The notes beneath the pieces were generated by a model that saw only the letters and a program-made list of their open reading frames with translations, was not told the origin of the DNA and did not search any database. Of a stretch of 64,000 nucleotides of DNA, positions 26,960 to 35,457 are shown piece by piece. How positions within the stretch are numbered: the first letter of the stretch is position 1; each line of letters opens with the position of its first letter. Position numbers and translations under genes: made by a program. This DNA is from Rubrivivax gelatinosus (GTDB taxonomy: Bacteria; Pseudomonadota; Gammaproteobacteria; Burkholderiales; Burkholderiaceae_C), in NCBI RefSeq assembly GCF_004340905.1, contig NZ_SLXD01000001.1:124001-188000 (forward strand), given 5' to 3'.

Positions 26960-29584
26960 GTGGACCGCCATATCCTCAGCTCGCTCTTCGCGCCGAAATC
27001 GATCGTCGTCTTCGCCGGCGACCCCGACAGCGACGAGGCGCCGACGCCGCTGGCGCGCACGCTGCGCCGGGCGCTGATCGACGGCGGTTACGCCGGCCCG
27101 GTCACCTGGCTGGACATCTCGATGACCGGCACGCTGGCCGACCTGGCGGCCTCGCGCGCCGACCTGGCGCTGATCGCGCTGCCGCCCGAGCAGATCCCGG
27201 CGGCGATGGAGATCGTCGGCCGCATCCGCTGCCGCGCCGCGCTGATCGTCTCCAGCGGCCTGCCGCTGGAGACCTGCAGCGAGCTGCACCAGGTCGCCCG
27301 GCGTTACGGCGTGCACCTGCTGGGCCCCAACAGCATGGGCTTCCAGCGCCCGTCACTCAAGCTCAACGCCAGCGCGCTCGGGCCGCTGGCCGCGCCGGGC
27401 CCGCTGGGCCTGATCTCGCAGTCCGGGGCGCTGACGGCGTCGATCCTCGACTGGGCACGCCACAACGGCATCGGCTTCTCCAACGTCATCTCGCTGGGCC
27501 CGAACACCGCCGTCGACCTGCCGCAGGCGCTGGACTTCCTGGCCAACGACGGCCAGACCCAGAGCATCCTGGTCTACATGGAGGGCATCCGCCACGCGCG
27601 CCGCTTCATGAGCGCGCTGCGTGCCGCGGCCTATGCCAAGCCGGTGGTGGTGATGAAGGCGGGGCGCAAGCCGGCCGGTTCGCACGCCGCGCTGACGCAC
27701 TCGGCGGCCATCGTCGGCGCCGACGACGTCTTCGACGCCGCCCTGCGCCGCGCCGGCGTCGTGCGCGTGCGCACCTTCGTGCAGCTGTTCTCGGCCGCCA
27801 AGTGCCTGGCCTCGCGCTTCCGCCCGGTGGGCAAGCGGCTGGCGATCATCACCAACGGCGGCGGCCCGGGCGTGCTGGCCGCCGACTGGGCCGACGAGAT
27901 CGGGCTGGACGTCGCCGGCGTCGCCGACCTCGGCGAGGACGCCGACGGCGCGCGCTACCGCGAGGCGCTGCAGCAGTCGCTGGCCGACCGCGGCGCCGAC
28001 GGCATCCTGCTGATCTACTCGCCCAAGGCCGGCGAGGATCCGCTGTCCATCGCGCAGGCGATCGGCGAGGCCTATTCGCCGTCGGGCAAGCCGGTGCTGT
28101 CGTGCTGGATGGGCGACACCGTCGTGCGCCCGGCGCGCGAGTACCTGGCCTCGCGGCTGATCCCGACCTTCCGCACGCCGGAGGCCGCGGTCGACGCCTT
28201 CCACAGCATCGCCAGCTTCTACCGCAACCAGCAGCTGCTGCAGCAGACGCCGGCCTCGCTGTCGCACCTGGCCGACCCCGACACCGAAGGCGCGCGCCTG
28301 CTGATCGAAGGCGTGCTGACCGAACGCCGCCGCGTGCTCACCGAAATGGAGAGCAAGGCGCTGCTGGCGGCCTTCCACGTCCCGGTGACACGCACGATGC
28401 TCGCGCGCACGCCCAACGAGGCGATGCTGATCGCCAGCCAGCTGGGCTACCCGGTGGCGCTGAAGATCGACTCGCCGGACATCTCGCACAAGAGCGACGT
28501 CAAGGGCGTGGCGCTGGACGTGCACAGTGCCGCCCAGGTGCGCGACCGCTTCAACGACATGATGGACGCGGTGCGCCGCGCGATGCCCAGCGCGCGCATC
28601 AACGGCATCACGGTGCAGCCGATGGCCGGGCGCAGCTCGCGCGGCAAGGTGCGCGAGGTCTACGTCGGCCTGACCACCGACGACCCGTTCGGCCCGGTGA
28701 TCACCTTCGGCGCCGGCGGCACGATGATCGAGCTGATCGCCGACCGCGCGATGGAGCTGCCGCCGCTGAACCAGTTCCTCGCGCACCGGCTGATCGAACG
28801 TGCGCGTGTCGCCGAGTCGCTGGGCGAATGGCGCGGTGCGCTGCCGGCGGACATCCAGGCGCTCGAGCAGGTGCTGCTGCGCGTCTCGGAGATGGTCTGC
28901 GAGCTGCCGCAGCTGCGCGAGATGGACATCAACCCGATCATCGTCGACGAGAACGGCGCCGTCGCGGTCGACGCGCGCATCGTCATCGACCACTCGGCGG
29001 CGGCGCCGCACAGCTACAACCACCTGGCGATCCTGCCCTACCCGTCGAGCCAGGAGCGCGAGTGGCCGATGAAGGGCGGCGGGCTCTACACGATCCGCCC
29101 GATCCGCCCCGACGACGCCGACATGCTGCAGTCCTTCGTGCGCGGGCTGTCCGAGGAGAGCCGCTACTTCCGCTTCGCCAGCACGATGCCCGAGCTGCCG
29201 GCGCGCATGCTGGCGCGCTATACGCTGATCGACTACGACCGCGAGATGGCGCTGGTGGCCGTGCTGCGCGAACGCCACGTCGCCGAGGACGGCAGCTTCC
29301 ACGAGAGCGAACGCATCATCGGCGTCTCGCGCTACATCACCAACCCCGACCAGACGAGCTGCGAGTTCTCGCTCGCGGTGGCTGACGAGTTCAAGGGCCA
29401 GGGGCTGGGTTCGCGGCTGATGCTGTCGATCGTCGACTTCGCGCGCGCCAAGGGGCTGGCCGAGATCGAGGGGCTGATCCTGGCGAACAACGCCAACATG
29501 CTGCGCCTGATGAAGAGCCTCGGGTTCACGATCTCGCCGTTCCCCGAGGATCCGGACTTCAAGCTCGCGGCCAAGACGCTGTAG
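26960..29584 (+). CDS. Pat-type protein acetyltransferase: acyl-CoA synthetase-like plus GNAT
   Basis: 874-aa fusion. Residues about 1-130 form a CoA-binding Rossmann domain, 150-450 succinyl-CoA-ligase-like domains, 470-700 an ATP-grasp domain (KIDSPDISHKSDVKGV and ITFGAGGTMIEL visible) and about 715-874 a GNAT domain with the acetyl-CoA loop DEFKGQGLGSRL. The order matches PatZ/YfiQ lysine acetyltransferases that silence acetyl-CoA synthetase. The phosphohistidine position of ADP-forming synthetases appears kept (His247 in LTHSAAIVG), where E. coli PatZ lacks it. The start is GTG at 26960. Confidence 0.88.
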   Translation: MDRHILSSLFAPKSIVVFAGDPDSDEAPTPLARTLRRALIDGGYAGPVTWLDISMTGTLADLAASRADLALIALPPEQIPAAMEIVGRIRCRAALIVSSGLPLETCSELHQVARRYGVHLLGPNSMGFQRPSLKLNASALGPLAAPGPLGLISQSGALTASILDWARHNGIGFSNVISLGPNTAVDLPQALDFLANDGQTQSILVYMEGIRHARRFMSALRAAAYAKPVVVMKAGRKPAGSHAALTHSAAIVGADDVFDAALRRAGVVRVRTFVQLFSAAKCLASRFRPVGKRLAIITNGGGPGVLAADWADEIGLDVAGVADLGEDADGARYREALQQSLADRGADGILLIYSPKAGEDPLSIAQAIGEAYSPSGKPVLSCWMGDTVVRPAREYLASRLIPTFRTPEAAVDAFHSIASFYRNQQLLQQTPASLSHLADPDTEGARLLIEGVLTERRRVLTEMESKALLAAFHVPVTRTMLARTPNEAMLIASQLGYPVALKIDSPDISHKSDVKGVALDVHSAAQVRDRFNDMMDAVRRAMPSARINGITVQPMAGRSSRGKVREVYVGLTTDDPFGPVITFGAGGTMIELIADRAMELPPLNQFLAHRLIERARVAESLGEWRGALPADIQALEQVLLRVSEMVCELPQLREMDINPIIVDENGAVAVDARIVIDHSAAAPHSYNHLAILPYPSSQEREWPMKGGGLYTIRPIRPDDADMLQSFVRGLSEESRYFRFASTMPELPARMLARYTLIDYDREMALVAVLRERHVAEDGSFHESERIIGVSRYITNPDQTSCEFSLAVADEFKGQGLGSRLMLSIVDFARAKGLAEIEGLILANNANMLRLMKSLGFTISPFPEDPDFKLAAKTL

Positions 29585-29619
29585 GGCCTGCGGCCGGCGG
29601 CACGGGGCCGCCGCCGGGC

Positions 29620-30525
29620 TCAGCGCGTCAGGAAGCGGTCGCAGACGGCGAAGAACTCCTGCGGCCGTTCGAAGTACGGCAGCGCGCCGGTCTGGAAGAC
29701 GTTGAAGCGCCAGTTGGGCTTCCTCTCGACGGCGTTCTTCGCGCGGTAGTCGGTGAAGTCGCCGCGCACGCCGTGGCTCATCCACACCGGCTGGCGCAAC
29801 TTCTCGTAGACGTCGAGGATGTCGGCGCTGAACAGCCCGCCCGACAGGAAGGCCAGCGGCGCGTGCCGGGCTCCGGGCGCGCGCGCGGTCTCGACCGCGT
29901 AGGCCCAGGCCTGCTCGTCGATCTGGCGCCCACCCCAGGTCTTCTCGAGGAAGTAGCGCACGACCTTGGGCCGCGTCAGGTTGTCGAACAGGAACGGCGC
30001 CCACAGCGGCACCGACAGCACCGCGTGCAGGCCAGGGATCGCACGCGTGGCGCCGGGCGCGCCGCGCAGCGGCCTGGCCCCGCGAAAGCCCGTCGGGCTG
30101 ACCAGCGCCAGGCGCCCCCAGTTGCGCGGGCGCTCGCAGGCCGCACGCGCCAGGAACTCGCAGCCCAGCGACAGCGCCATCGCGTCCAGCGGCCCGGGGC
30201 CGCAGCGCTGGCGGATCTGCGCCGCGGCCTCGTGCAGCGCATCGGTCATCAGCCGCGGCGTGTAGTCGCGGTCGGCGCGCTCGGACAGGCCGAAGCCCGG
30301 CAGGTCGAGCGCGAACACCGTGCGCCAGGTGGCGTAGTGCTCGTAGACCGGGCGCATCTCGGCCGCCGAAGCGGCGGCGTTGACGCTGTGCACCAGCAGC
30401 AGCGGGGCGCCCTCGCCCTTCGTGTAGCAGACCAGGCCGCCGGGGAAGGACAGGCGTTCGCCCGGCAGCGCCGGGCCGAGGGACTGGCTCTGCCGGGCCA
30501 GCACGGGGTCGAGTGCCGCGTTCAT
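29620..30525 (-). CDS. Alpha/beta hydrolase
   Basis: 301-aa hydrolase. The core has LLLVHSVNAAASAAEMRPV (oxyanion loop) and ALDLPGFGLSERADRDYTP. The elbow region reads ALSLGCEFLARA, that is S-L-G-C instead of the usual G-x-S-x-G: the first Gly is Ala, so a nucleophile Ser is still possible. It may be a substrate-specific member of the MhpC-like class. It overlaps the phosphofructokinase stop by 4 bp (ATGA at 30522-30525), so it is translationally coupled to it. Confidence 0.75.
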   Translation of the reverse strand: MNAALDPVLARQSQSLGPALPGERLSFPGGLVCYTKGEGAPLLLVHSVNAAASAAEMRPVYEHYATWRTVFALDLPGFGLSERADRDYTPRLMTDALHEAAAQIRQRCGPGPLDAMALSLGCEFLARAACERPRNWGRLALVSPTGFRGARPLRGAPGATRAIPGLHAVLSVPLWAPFLFDNLTRPKVVRYFLEKTWGGRQIDEQAWAYAVETARAPGARHAPLAFLSGGLFSADILDVYEKLRQPVWMSHGVRGDFTDYRAKNAVERKPNWRFNVFQTGALPYFERPQEFFAVCDRFLTR

Positions 30526-31739
30526 GAGGTCCTCAGCACCTTGGGAACGGGAGCCGGCCGCAGCCGGTAGGCGTCGGGCATGCGCGAGCCGAGCAGCGGC
30601 CGCAGGTACATGCGGAAGGCGTCGGTGACGTCGGTGCCTTCGGCGGTGATGAACTCGTCGTCCATCGTGCGCGTCTTGCCGGCCACCGCCGCCAGCGGCA
30701 GCAGTTCGTAGTCGACCGAGTAGAAGCCGGTGCGCTTGATCGCCACCGAGCCGTCGCTCCTGCCCCACATCGCGAACTGCACCGCCTTCTCGCCGACCTC
30801 GCGCGCCTCGCGCTGGTCGACGTCGCTGACGCAGCCGATGAAGCTCCTCTGCAGGTAGCCGAAGGTGTCGCCGCGCACACGCTTGATCTTCAGCCTGGAT
30901 TTGATCTCCTCGCACAGCAGGTCGGCGAGCGCACCGTTGCCCGAGAGCTGCACGTTGCCGTGCGCGTCGTGTTCGATGGCCTTGGCCAGCTGCACGACGA
31001 TCGGCGTGCCCGAGGCGTCGTGGATGCCCTCGCTGACGGCGATGACGCAGCGGCCGTGGCGCTCGTACATCGTCTTCACGTCGGCGAGGAAACGCTCGAT
31101 GTCGAACACGCGCTCGGGCACGTAGATCAGGTGCGGGCCGTCGTCGGGGAACTTCTTGCCCAGCGCGCTGGCGGCGGTCAGGAACCCCGCGTGGCGGCCC
31201 ATCACGACGCCGACGTAGACCCCCGGCAGCGCCGCGTTGTCGAGGTTGGCGCCGGCAAAGGCCTGGGCGACGAAACGCGCCGCGCTCGGGAAGCCCGGCG
31301 TGTGGTCGCTGCCCACCAGGTCGTTGTCGATCGTCTTCGGGATGTGGATGGCGCGCAGCGGGTAGCCGGCCTTGATCGCCTCCTCGCTGACGATGCGCAC
31401 GGTGTCCGACGAGTCGTTGCCGCCGATGTAGAAGAAGTGTTCGATCTCGTGCGCCTGCAGGACCTTGAAGATCTCCTGGCAGTACTTGAGATCGGGCTTG
31501 TCGCGCGTGGAGCCCAGCGCCGACGACGGCGTGTTGGCGACGTGCTCGAGGTTGTGGCTGGTTTCCTGGGTCAGGTCGACGAAGTCCTCGTCGACGATGC
31601 CGCGCACGCCGTGGCGCGCGCCGTAGACCAGCCGCACGTCGCGGAAGCGCCGCGCCTCGAGCACGACGCCGACGAGCGACTGGTTGATGACTGCGGTCGG
31701 CCCCCCACCCTGGGCCACGAGAATCTTGCCTGACGACAT
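30522..31739 (-). CDS. pfp: 6-phosphofructokinase, probably PPi-dependent
   Basis: 405-aa PfkA-superfamily enzyme that would interconvert fructose 6-phosphate and fructose 1,6-bisphosphate. GGGPTAVINQS begins the fold. PKTIDND at 134-140 has the Lys typical of PPi-dependent enzymes, where ATP-dependent ones have Gly. The second specificity position reads GGND (106-109), where PPi enzymes usually have GGDD. It is longer than E. coli PfkA (320 aa). Reversible PPi use fits a gluconeogenic betaproteobacterium. The ATG is at 31737-31739. Confidence 0.88.
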   Translation of the reverse strand: MSSGKILVAQGGGPTAVINQSLVGVVLEARRFRDVRLVYGARHGVRGIVDEDFVDLTQETSHNLEHVANTPSSALGSTRDKPDLKYCQEIFKVLQAHEIEHFFYIGGNDSSDTVRIVSEEAIKAGYPLRAIHIPKTIDNDLVGSDHTPGFPSAARFVAQAFAGANLDNAALPGVYVGVVMGRHAGFLTAASALGKKFPDDGPHLIYVPERVFDIERFLADVKTMYERHGRCVIAVSEGIHDASGTPIVVQLAKAIEHDAHGNVQLSGNGALADLLCEEIKSRLKIKRVRGDTFGYLQRSFIGCVSDVDQREAREVGEKAVQFAMWGRSDGSVAIKRTGFYSVDYELLPLAAVAGKTRTMDDEFITAEGTDVTDAFRMYLRPLLGSRMPDAYRLRPAPVPKVLRTS

Positions 31740-31836
31740 GCCGTCGACCTCCTGCGGGCATTGTGCGCCCGCACCTCGTACGGCACACCCGGCCCAGGTC
31801 AGGAAACGGGTTGTGACGCCACGACGCGTTGGGGGG

Positions 31837-32361
31837 TCAGCGCAGGCCGCGGCGGTGGGCCATTTCCTCGGCCATGCGCACCAGGCAGCGGTCGTCGATC
31901 GCCGCCGCGGCGGCCGGGTAGGCGCGCTCGTCCTCGTCGGCGACGTGGCGCCGGTACAGCGCGACGAAAGCCTCCCACTGCGGCGCCACGGCGGCGTCCC
32001 AGCGGTCGTCGGCCAGCGCCGCGAGCGTCGGCTTCAGCGCGTGCCAGGCAGCGGCCAGCTCGGCATGTTCGGCCTGCAGGCGGTCGGCCAGCGCGGCCTC
32101 GCCCTGCTCACGCAGCGCCGGGAAGACGTGACGCTCCTCGTCCTCGTGGTGGTTGGGCGCGGCGAGGTCGAAGTAGCGCATCACGTCGCGCGCGGCCTGG
32201 CGCGCCTGATCGTCGACCTCGCCGCCACGCTGCTCGAGGTGGGCGCACAGTCGCTCCAGCAGCGACAGCATGCGCTCGACGCGGTCGTGGCAGGCCTCGA
32301 GCATCTCGAACGGGGCGTCGAAACCGACGCTGGGGCCCTCGTGCAGCGGGATCGTGGCCAT
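31837..32361 (-). CDS. Hemerythrin-like domain protein
   Basis: 174-aa all-helical protein. The di-iron ligand pattern is visible: HDRVERML (first His), NHHEDEERHVFPAL (two to three His plus Glu), QAEHAEL and HVADEDERAY (H-x-x-x-D/E). Likely binds O2, NO or iron in the cytoplasm. The start is ATG at 32359-32361 (MATIPLHEGPSVGFDA). It lies 14 bp downstream of the SirB2 gene on the same strand. Confidence 0.85.
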   Translation of the reverse strand: MATIPLHEGPSVGFDAPFEMLEACHDRVERMLSLLERLCAHLEQRGGEVDDQARQAARDVMRYFDLAAPNHHEDEERHVFPALREQGEAALADRLQAEHAELAAAWHALKPTLAALADDRWDAAVAPQWEAFVALYRRHVADEDERAYPAAAAAIDDRCLVRMAEEMAHRRGLR

Positions 32362-32375
32362 GGCGGCTCCCCGGT

Positions 32376-32783
32376 TCAGCTCCACCAGGCGGCGAAGACA
32401 CCCAGCGGATGGTGCGCCCGCGCCAGCGACACCATGAAGAGGAACACCGCCAGCGCGGCGACATAGGCGGCGGCGCGTGCGCCGGGCGTGCGGCCGCGCT
32501 TGAGGGCGACGGAACCGAGCACGACGTAGACGACGAGCAGCGCCAGCTTGGTCCCGAGCCAGCCGTCGCGCAACGGCTGCAGCGCAAGAATCGCCCACAA
32601 GGTGGCGCCGGCGGTCAGCAGCAGCGTGTCGATGACGTAGCTGGCCACGCGCAACGGCTTGACCATCGCCCAGCGCTGGCCGGCGAGAACGGCCGCGCCG
32701 CGCACGGCGAACAGCATGCCGCTGGCCGCGACGAACGCGACGTGCGCCAGCTTGATCTCGGCGTAGGCGGCGGCCAGGGACAT
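32376..32783 (-). CDS. SirB2-family membrane protein
   Basis: 135-aa integral membrane protein with four hydrophobic helices. The order and the segments AEIKLAHVAFVAASGMLFAVRG and the C-terminal FMVSLARAHHPLGVFAAWWS match the SirB2 (invasion gene up-regulator) family. The molecular function of SirB2 is not established; some members accompany hemerythrin genes, as here (14 bp before one). Confidence 0.82.
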   Translation of the reverse strand: MSLAAAYAEIKLAHVAFVAASGMLFAVRGAAVLAGQRWAMVKPLRVASYVIDTLLLTAGATLWAILALQPLRDGWLGTKLALLVVYVVLGSVALKRGRTPGARAAAYVAALAVFLFMVSLARAHHPLGVFAAWWS

Positions 32784-32827
32784 CAGGCCCTCGTCCCGGC
32801 AAGGCGTGCGCCTGCCGGCAACGAAGC

Positions 32828-34063
32828 TCAGGCGGCGGCGTGGGCGCCGACGTTCACCGGCGTCAGCAGCTTCTCCAGCAGCTCGCGCACCTGCACGATG
32901 CGCGTGCCGAACGGCATCTGGCCGACGCCGCGGAAGAACAGGCCCTTCATGACGTCGCCGCGCACCGCGGCGGCGAGCTGGGTGTCGATGCAGAACTGGC
33001 CCCAGCCCTTGAAGCCGTCGCGCAGCCCGCACTGGGTCAGGCAGTCGAAGGTGACGACGCAGCGTGGCTTCTTGTGCGCGATGTCCTGCAGCTTGGGCTC
33101 GGCGTTCAGGTAGTTCTTCAGCCAGTGCGTCTTGACCGCACGCGCCGGCAGGCCGGCGACGCTGGTGAACTCGACCAGGTCTTCGTCACGCGCTTCGGCC
33201 AGCACCTTCTTGAACGCCGGGTGGGCGTCGCACTCCTCGGTGGCGACGAACGGCGTGCCCAGCTGCACCGCGGCGGCGCCCAGGTTCTGCAGGCGCGCGA
33301 TGTCCTCGTGCGTGCGGATGCCGCCGGCGGCGATCACCGGCACGTCTTCCATGCCGGCGCTGCGCAGGAACTCGCGCGTCGCCGGGATCACGTTCTCGAA
33401 CTCGAAACGCGGGTCGTTCAGGTCCTCGACCCGCGCCGCGCCCAGGTGGCCGGCGGCCAGCCGCGGGTGCTCGATGACGATGGCGTCGGGGCGGCGCTGC
33501 TTGCGCTCCCACTTCTTGACGATCAGCTGCACGCCGCGGGCGTCCGACAGGATCGGGATCAGCGCGGTCTTCGGGTGTTCCTTGGCCAGGTCCGGCAGGT
33601 CCAGCGGCAGGCCGGCGCCGACGACGACCGCATCGATGCCCGAGCGCAGCGCCCGCACCACCGAAGGCGCGTATTCGCCGACGGCGCGCATGACGTTGAT
33701 CGCCAGCAGGCCGCGGCCCTGGGAGATCTCGCGCGCGGCGCGGATCTCGCGGTCGATGGCCTCGAGGTTGGCGTCGTTGATCGCCTTCTTGTCGGCCTCG
33801 CCGTTGAGGCCCTTGTGGCAGTGCTGGGTGCGCTCCATCAGGTCGGGGTGGTGGCGGCGCAGGTCGACCGAGGAGATCGTGCCGACGGCCCCGAGCGAGG
33901 CGACGCTGCCGGCCAGACGGTGTGCCGAGATGCCGACCCCCATGCCGCCCTGCACGATCGGCAGCAGTTCGCGGCCGGCCAGCTTCAGCGGGCGCAGCAC
34001 GCTGCGCTCCAGCTTGTCGCGCAGGATTTCGACGGTCTGGTCGACCGAGGGGGGCATCAACAT
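32828..34063 (-). CDS. Nitronate monooxygenase family flavoprotein
   Basis: 411-aa TIM-barrel FMN enzyme of the 2-nitropropane dioxygenase/nitronate monooxygenase family. PIVQGGMGVGISAHRLAG is the N-terminal flavin segment and AAGGIRTHEDIARLQNLGAAAVQLGTPF (phosphate-binding loop) the C-terminal one. VVVGAGLPLDLPDL is also typical. Such enzymes oxidise alkyl nitronates such as propionate-3-nitronate with O2. The start may be Met1 or Met3 of MLMPPS. It precedes SirB2 on the same strand. Confidence 0.88.
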   Translation of the reverse strand: MLMPPSVDQTVEILRDKLERSVLRPLKLAGRELLPIVQGGMGVGISAHRLAGSVASLGAVGTISSVDLRRHHPDLMERTQHCHKGLNGEADKKAINDANLEAIDREIRAAREISQGRGLLAINVMRAVGEYAPSVVRALRSGIDAVVVGAGLPLDLPDLAKEHPKTALIPILSDARGVQLIVKKWERKQRRPDAIVIEHPRLAAGHLGAARVEDLNDPRFEFENVIPATREFLRSAGMEDVPVIAAGGIRTHEDIARLQNLGAAAVQLGTPFVATEECDAHPAFKKVLAEARDEDLVEFTSVAGLPARAVKTHWLKNYLNAEPKLQDIAHKKPRCVVTFDCLTQCGLRDGFKGWGQFCIDTQLAAAVRGDVMKGLFFRGVGQMPFGTRIVQVRELLEKLLTPVNVGAHAAA

Positions 34064-34222
34064 CTTGGGTTCTCGCGGTCAGGCACGCGGGACGGACGTG
34101 TCCAGCGTGCGGCATTGCATCGCGCCCGACAGCGGGCGGCCTTGACTTCCGTCAGCTTGGCACCCCGTAGCGTAACGGATTCCGCTCACCCGGCCGGGCA
34201 CGCGGTCAGGCGGGCGAGCCGA

Positions 34223-35377
34223 TCAGAACTCGATCATCTCGACACGCTGGCCGCGCTGGACGAGCTGGTCGCGCAGGCGCTCGGCCTCGTCGCGCCTGAG
34301 CAAAGGCCAGCACACCGCGCGCCAGTCGTCGCCCGCGGGCAGGACCTCGACGCGCGGGCAGCGCGGCGCGCCCCCGAGCGCACCGAGCGCGGCCTCGAGG
34401 TCGCGGCCGAGCAGGCGCGACTCCGCCGGCGTGCGCGACGCTCGCGTGACGAGGGCGTAGACGATCTCGTGGCGGTCGGCACGGCGCGCGGCCGACGAGG
34501 CACGCGCGGCCTCGCCGGCCTGGCGCGCGGCGCGGCGCTCGTCGTCGCCGAGCAGAAAGGCCGGCGGCTCGCGCAGGCGGTGGCCTTCGGCGTCGACCGG
34601 GCGCGGCGTGATGATCGGCGCGGGCGGCGCGACCAACAGCCTGGGCTGCGGCGCCGATGCGGCCGATGCGGCCGCCGAGGCCGCGACGACCGGGGCCGAC
34701 GCCTGCGCCGACGGCGTCGCCGCGGAGGCCGATGCCGGTGCGGCAGAAGCCCCCGAGGCGGCCGCCGATGCCGCCGATGCCGCCGATGCCGCCGATGCCG
34801 CCGATGCCGGCGCCGAGGCGGCCGCGGCCGACGGCGCAGAAGCCACGGCCGGCGCCACGGCCTCGTCGGCGCCGCGGCCACGCTGCACCACCCAGGCGAA
34901 GACGCCGGCCAGCGCGACGACGGCGGCCAGGCCGGCAGCGGCCACCCCCACACGGGCGTTGCTGCGGCGTCGCCGCCCCAGCACCGCACCGCCCGGCCGG
35001 CTGTCCAGCAGCACCGGCACCGGCCCGGCCGGCGTCTGCAGCGTCGCCTGGCCGAGCCAGAGCACGACGGCCACGCCGCCCACGGGCACGCGCACACGGT
35101 CGATCACCACCTGGTGCAGCGGCAGGCCGTCGGTCTCGGGACGCGACTCCTGGCCGTGGCGGCGGGCCCAGGCGGCCAGGCGGGACGCCGAGACGCCGTC
35201 GAGCAGCTTCTCGCTGAACACCGGGCGCCAGCGCGAACGGCGCTCGCCGCCGGCGAACGGCAGGTCCACCCAGCCGAACTCGCCCACCTGCTGCGGCGTC
35301 ACGCGCAGCGCCAGGGGGTCGCGGTGATGCCAGGCCACCACGCGGGCGGCCCATTCGTCGCGGCGTTCGGGCTCCAT
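34223..35377 (-). CDS. Ala-rich single-pass membrane protein, SPOR-like C-terminus
   Basis: 384-aa protein of unknown function. Residues about 1-140 form a soluble domain with DLPFAGGERRSRWRPVFSEK and a PilZ/TonB-like strand region (VVIDRVRVPVGGVAVV). A membrane helix follows (VGVAAAGLAAVVALAGVFAW, about 145-165). Next is a 90-residue Ala/Ser/Pro linker, then a C-terminal domain (PRCPRVEVLPAGDDWRAVCW) with a SPOR-like strand and helix pattern. The linker is encoded in part by a 9-bp tandem repeat at 34761-34808. The start at ATG 35375-35377 fits the domain start. Confidence 0.65.
   Translation of the reverse strand: MEPERRDEWAARVVAWHHRDPLALRVTPQQVGEFGWVDLPFAGGERRSRWRPVFSEKLLDGVSASRLAAWARRHGQESRPETDGLPLHQVVIDRVRVPVGGVAVVLWLGQATLQTPAGPVPVLLDSRPGGAVLGRRRRSNARVGVAAAGLAAVVALAGVFAWVVQRGRGADEAVAPAVASAPSAAAASAPASAASAASAASAASAAASGASAAPASASAATPSAQASAPVVAASAAASAASAPQPRLLVAPPAPIITPRPVDAEGHRLREPPAFLLGDDERRAARQAGEAARASSAARRADRHEIVYALVTRASRTPAESRLLGRDLEAALGALGGAPRCPRVEVLPAGDDWRAVCWPLLRRDEAERLRDQLVQRGQRVEMIEF
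34761..34808 (-). repeat. 9-bp tandem repeat in the Ala/Ser linker
   Basis: Five tandem copies of GCCGCCGAT plus a partial one (as read on the plus strand), in frame with the protein encoded on the minus strand and coding for repeated Ala-Ser-Ala. The copy number can vary by slippage without breaking the reading frame. Confidence 0.85.
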
Positions 35378-35457
35378 CGTCGGGCATTCTGAGCGCGCCC
35401 GGCGCGGCGCAAGCGCCGAAGAAGGGGGCGCAGCCGGGTGCTGTTCGGGCCGCCGCC

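Noticed and set aside
27353..30004. Very long minus-strand frame opposite the Pat-type gene
   Set aside because: It lies opposite the acetyltransferase with its complete domain order and runs across gene boundaries. It is a shadow of codon bias.
34761..34808. GCCGCCGAT tandem array as a CRISPR or regulatory array
   Set aside because: The unit is 9 bp, there are no spacers and it encodes an in-frame Ala-Ser linker.
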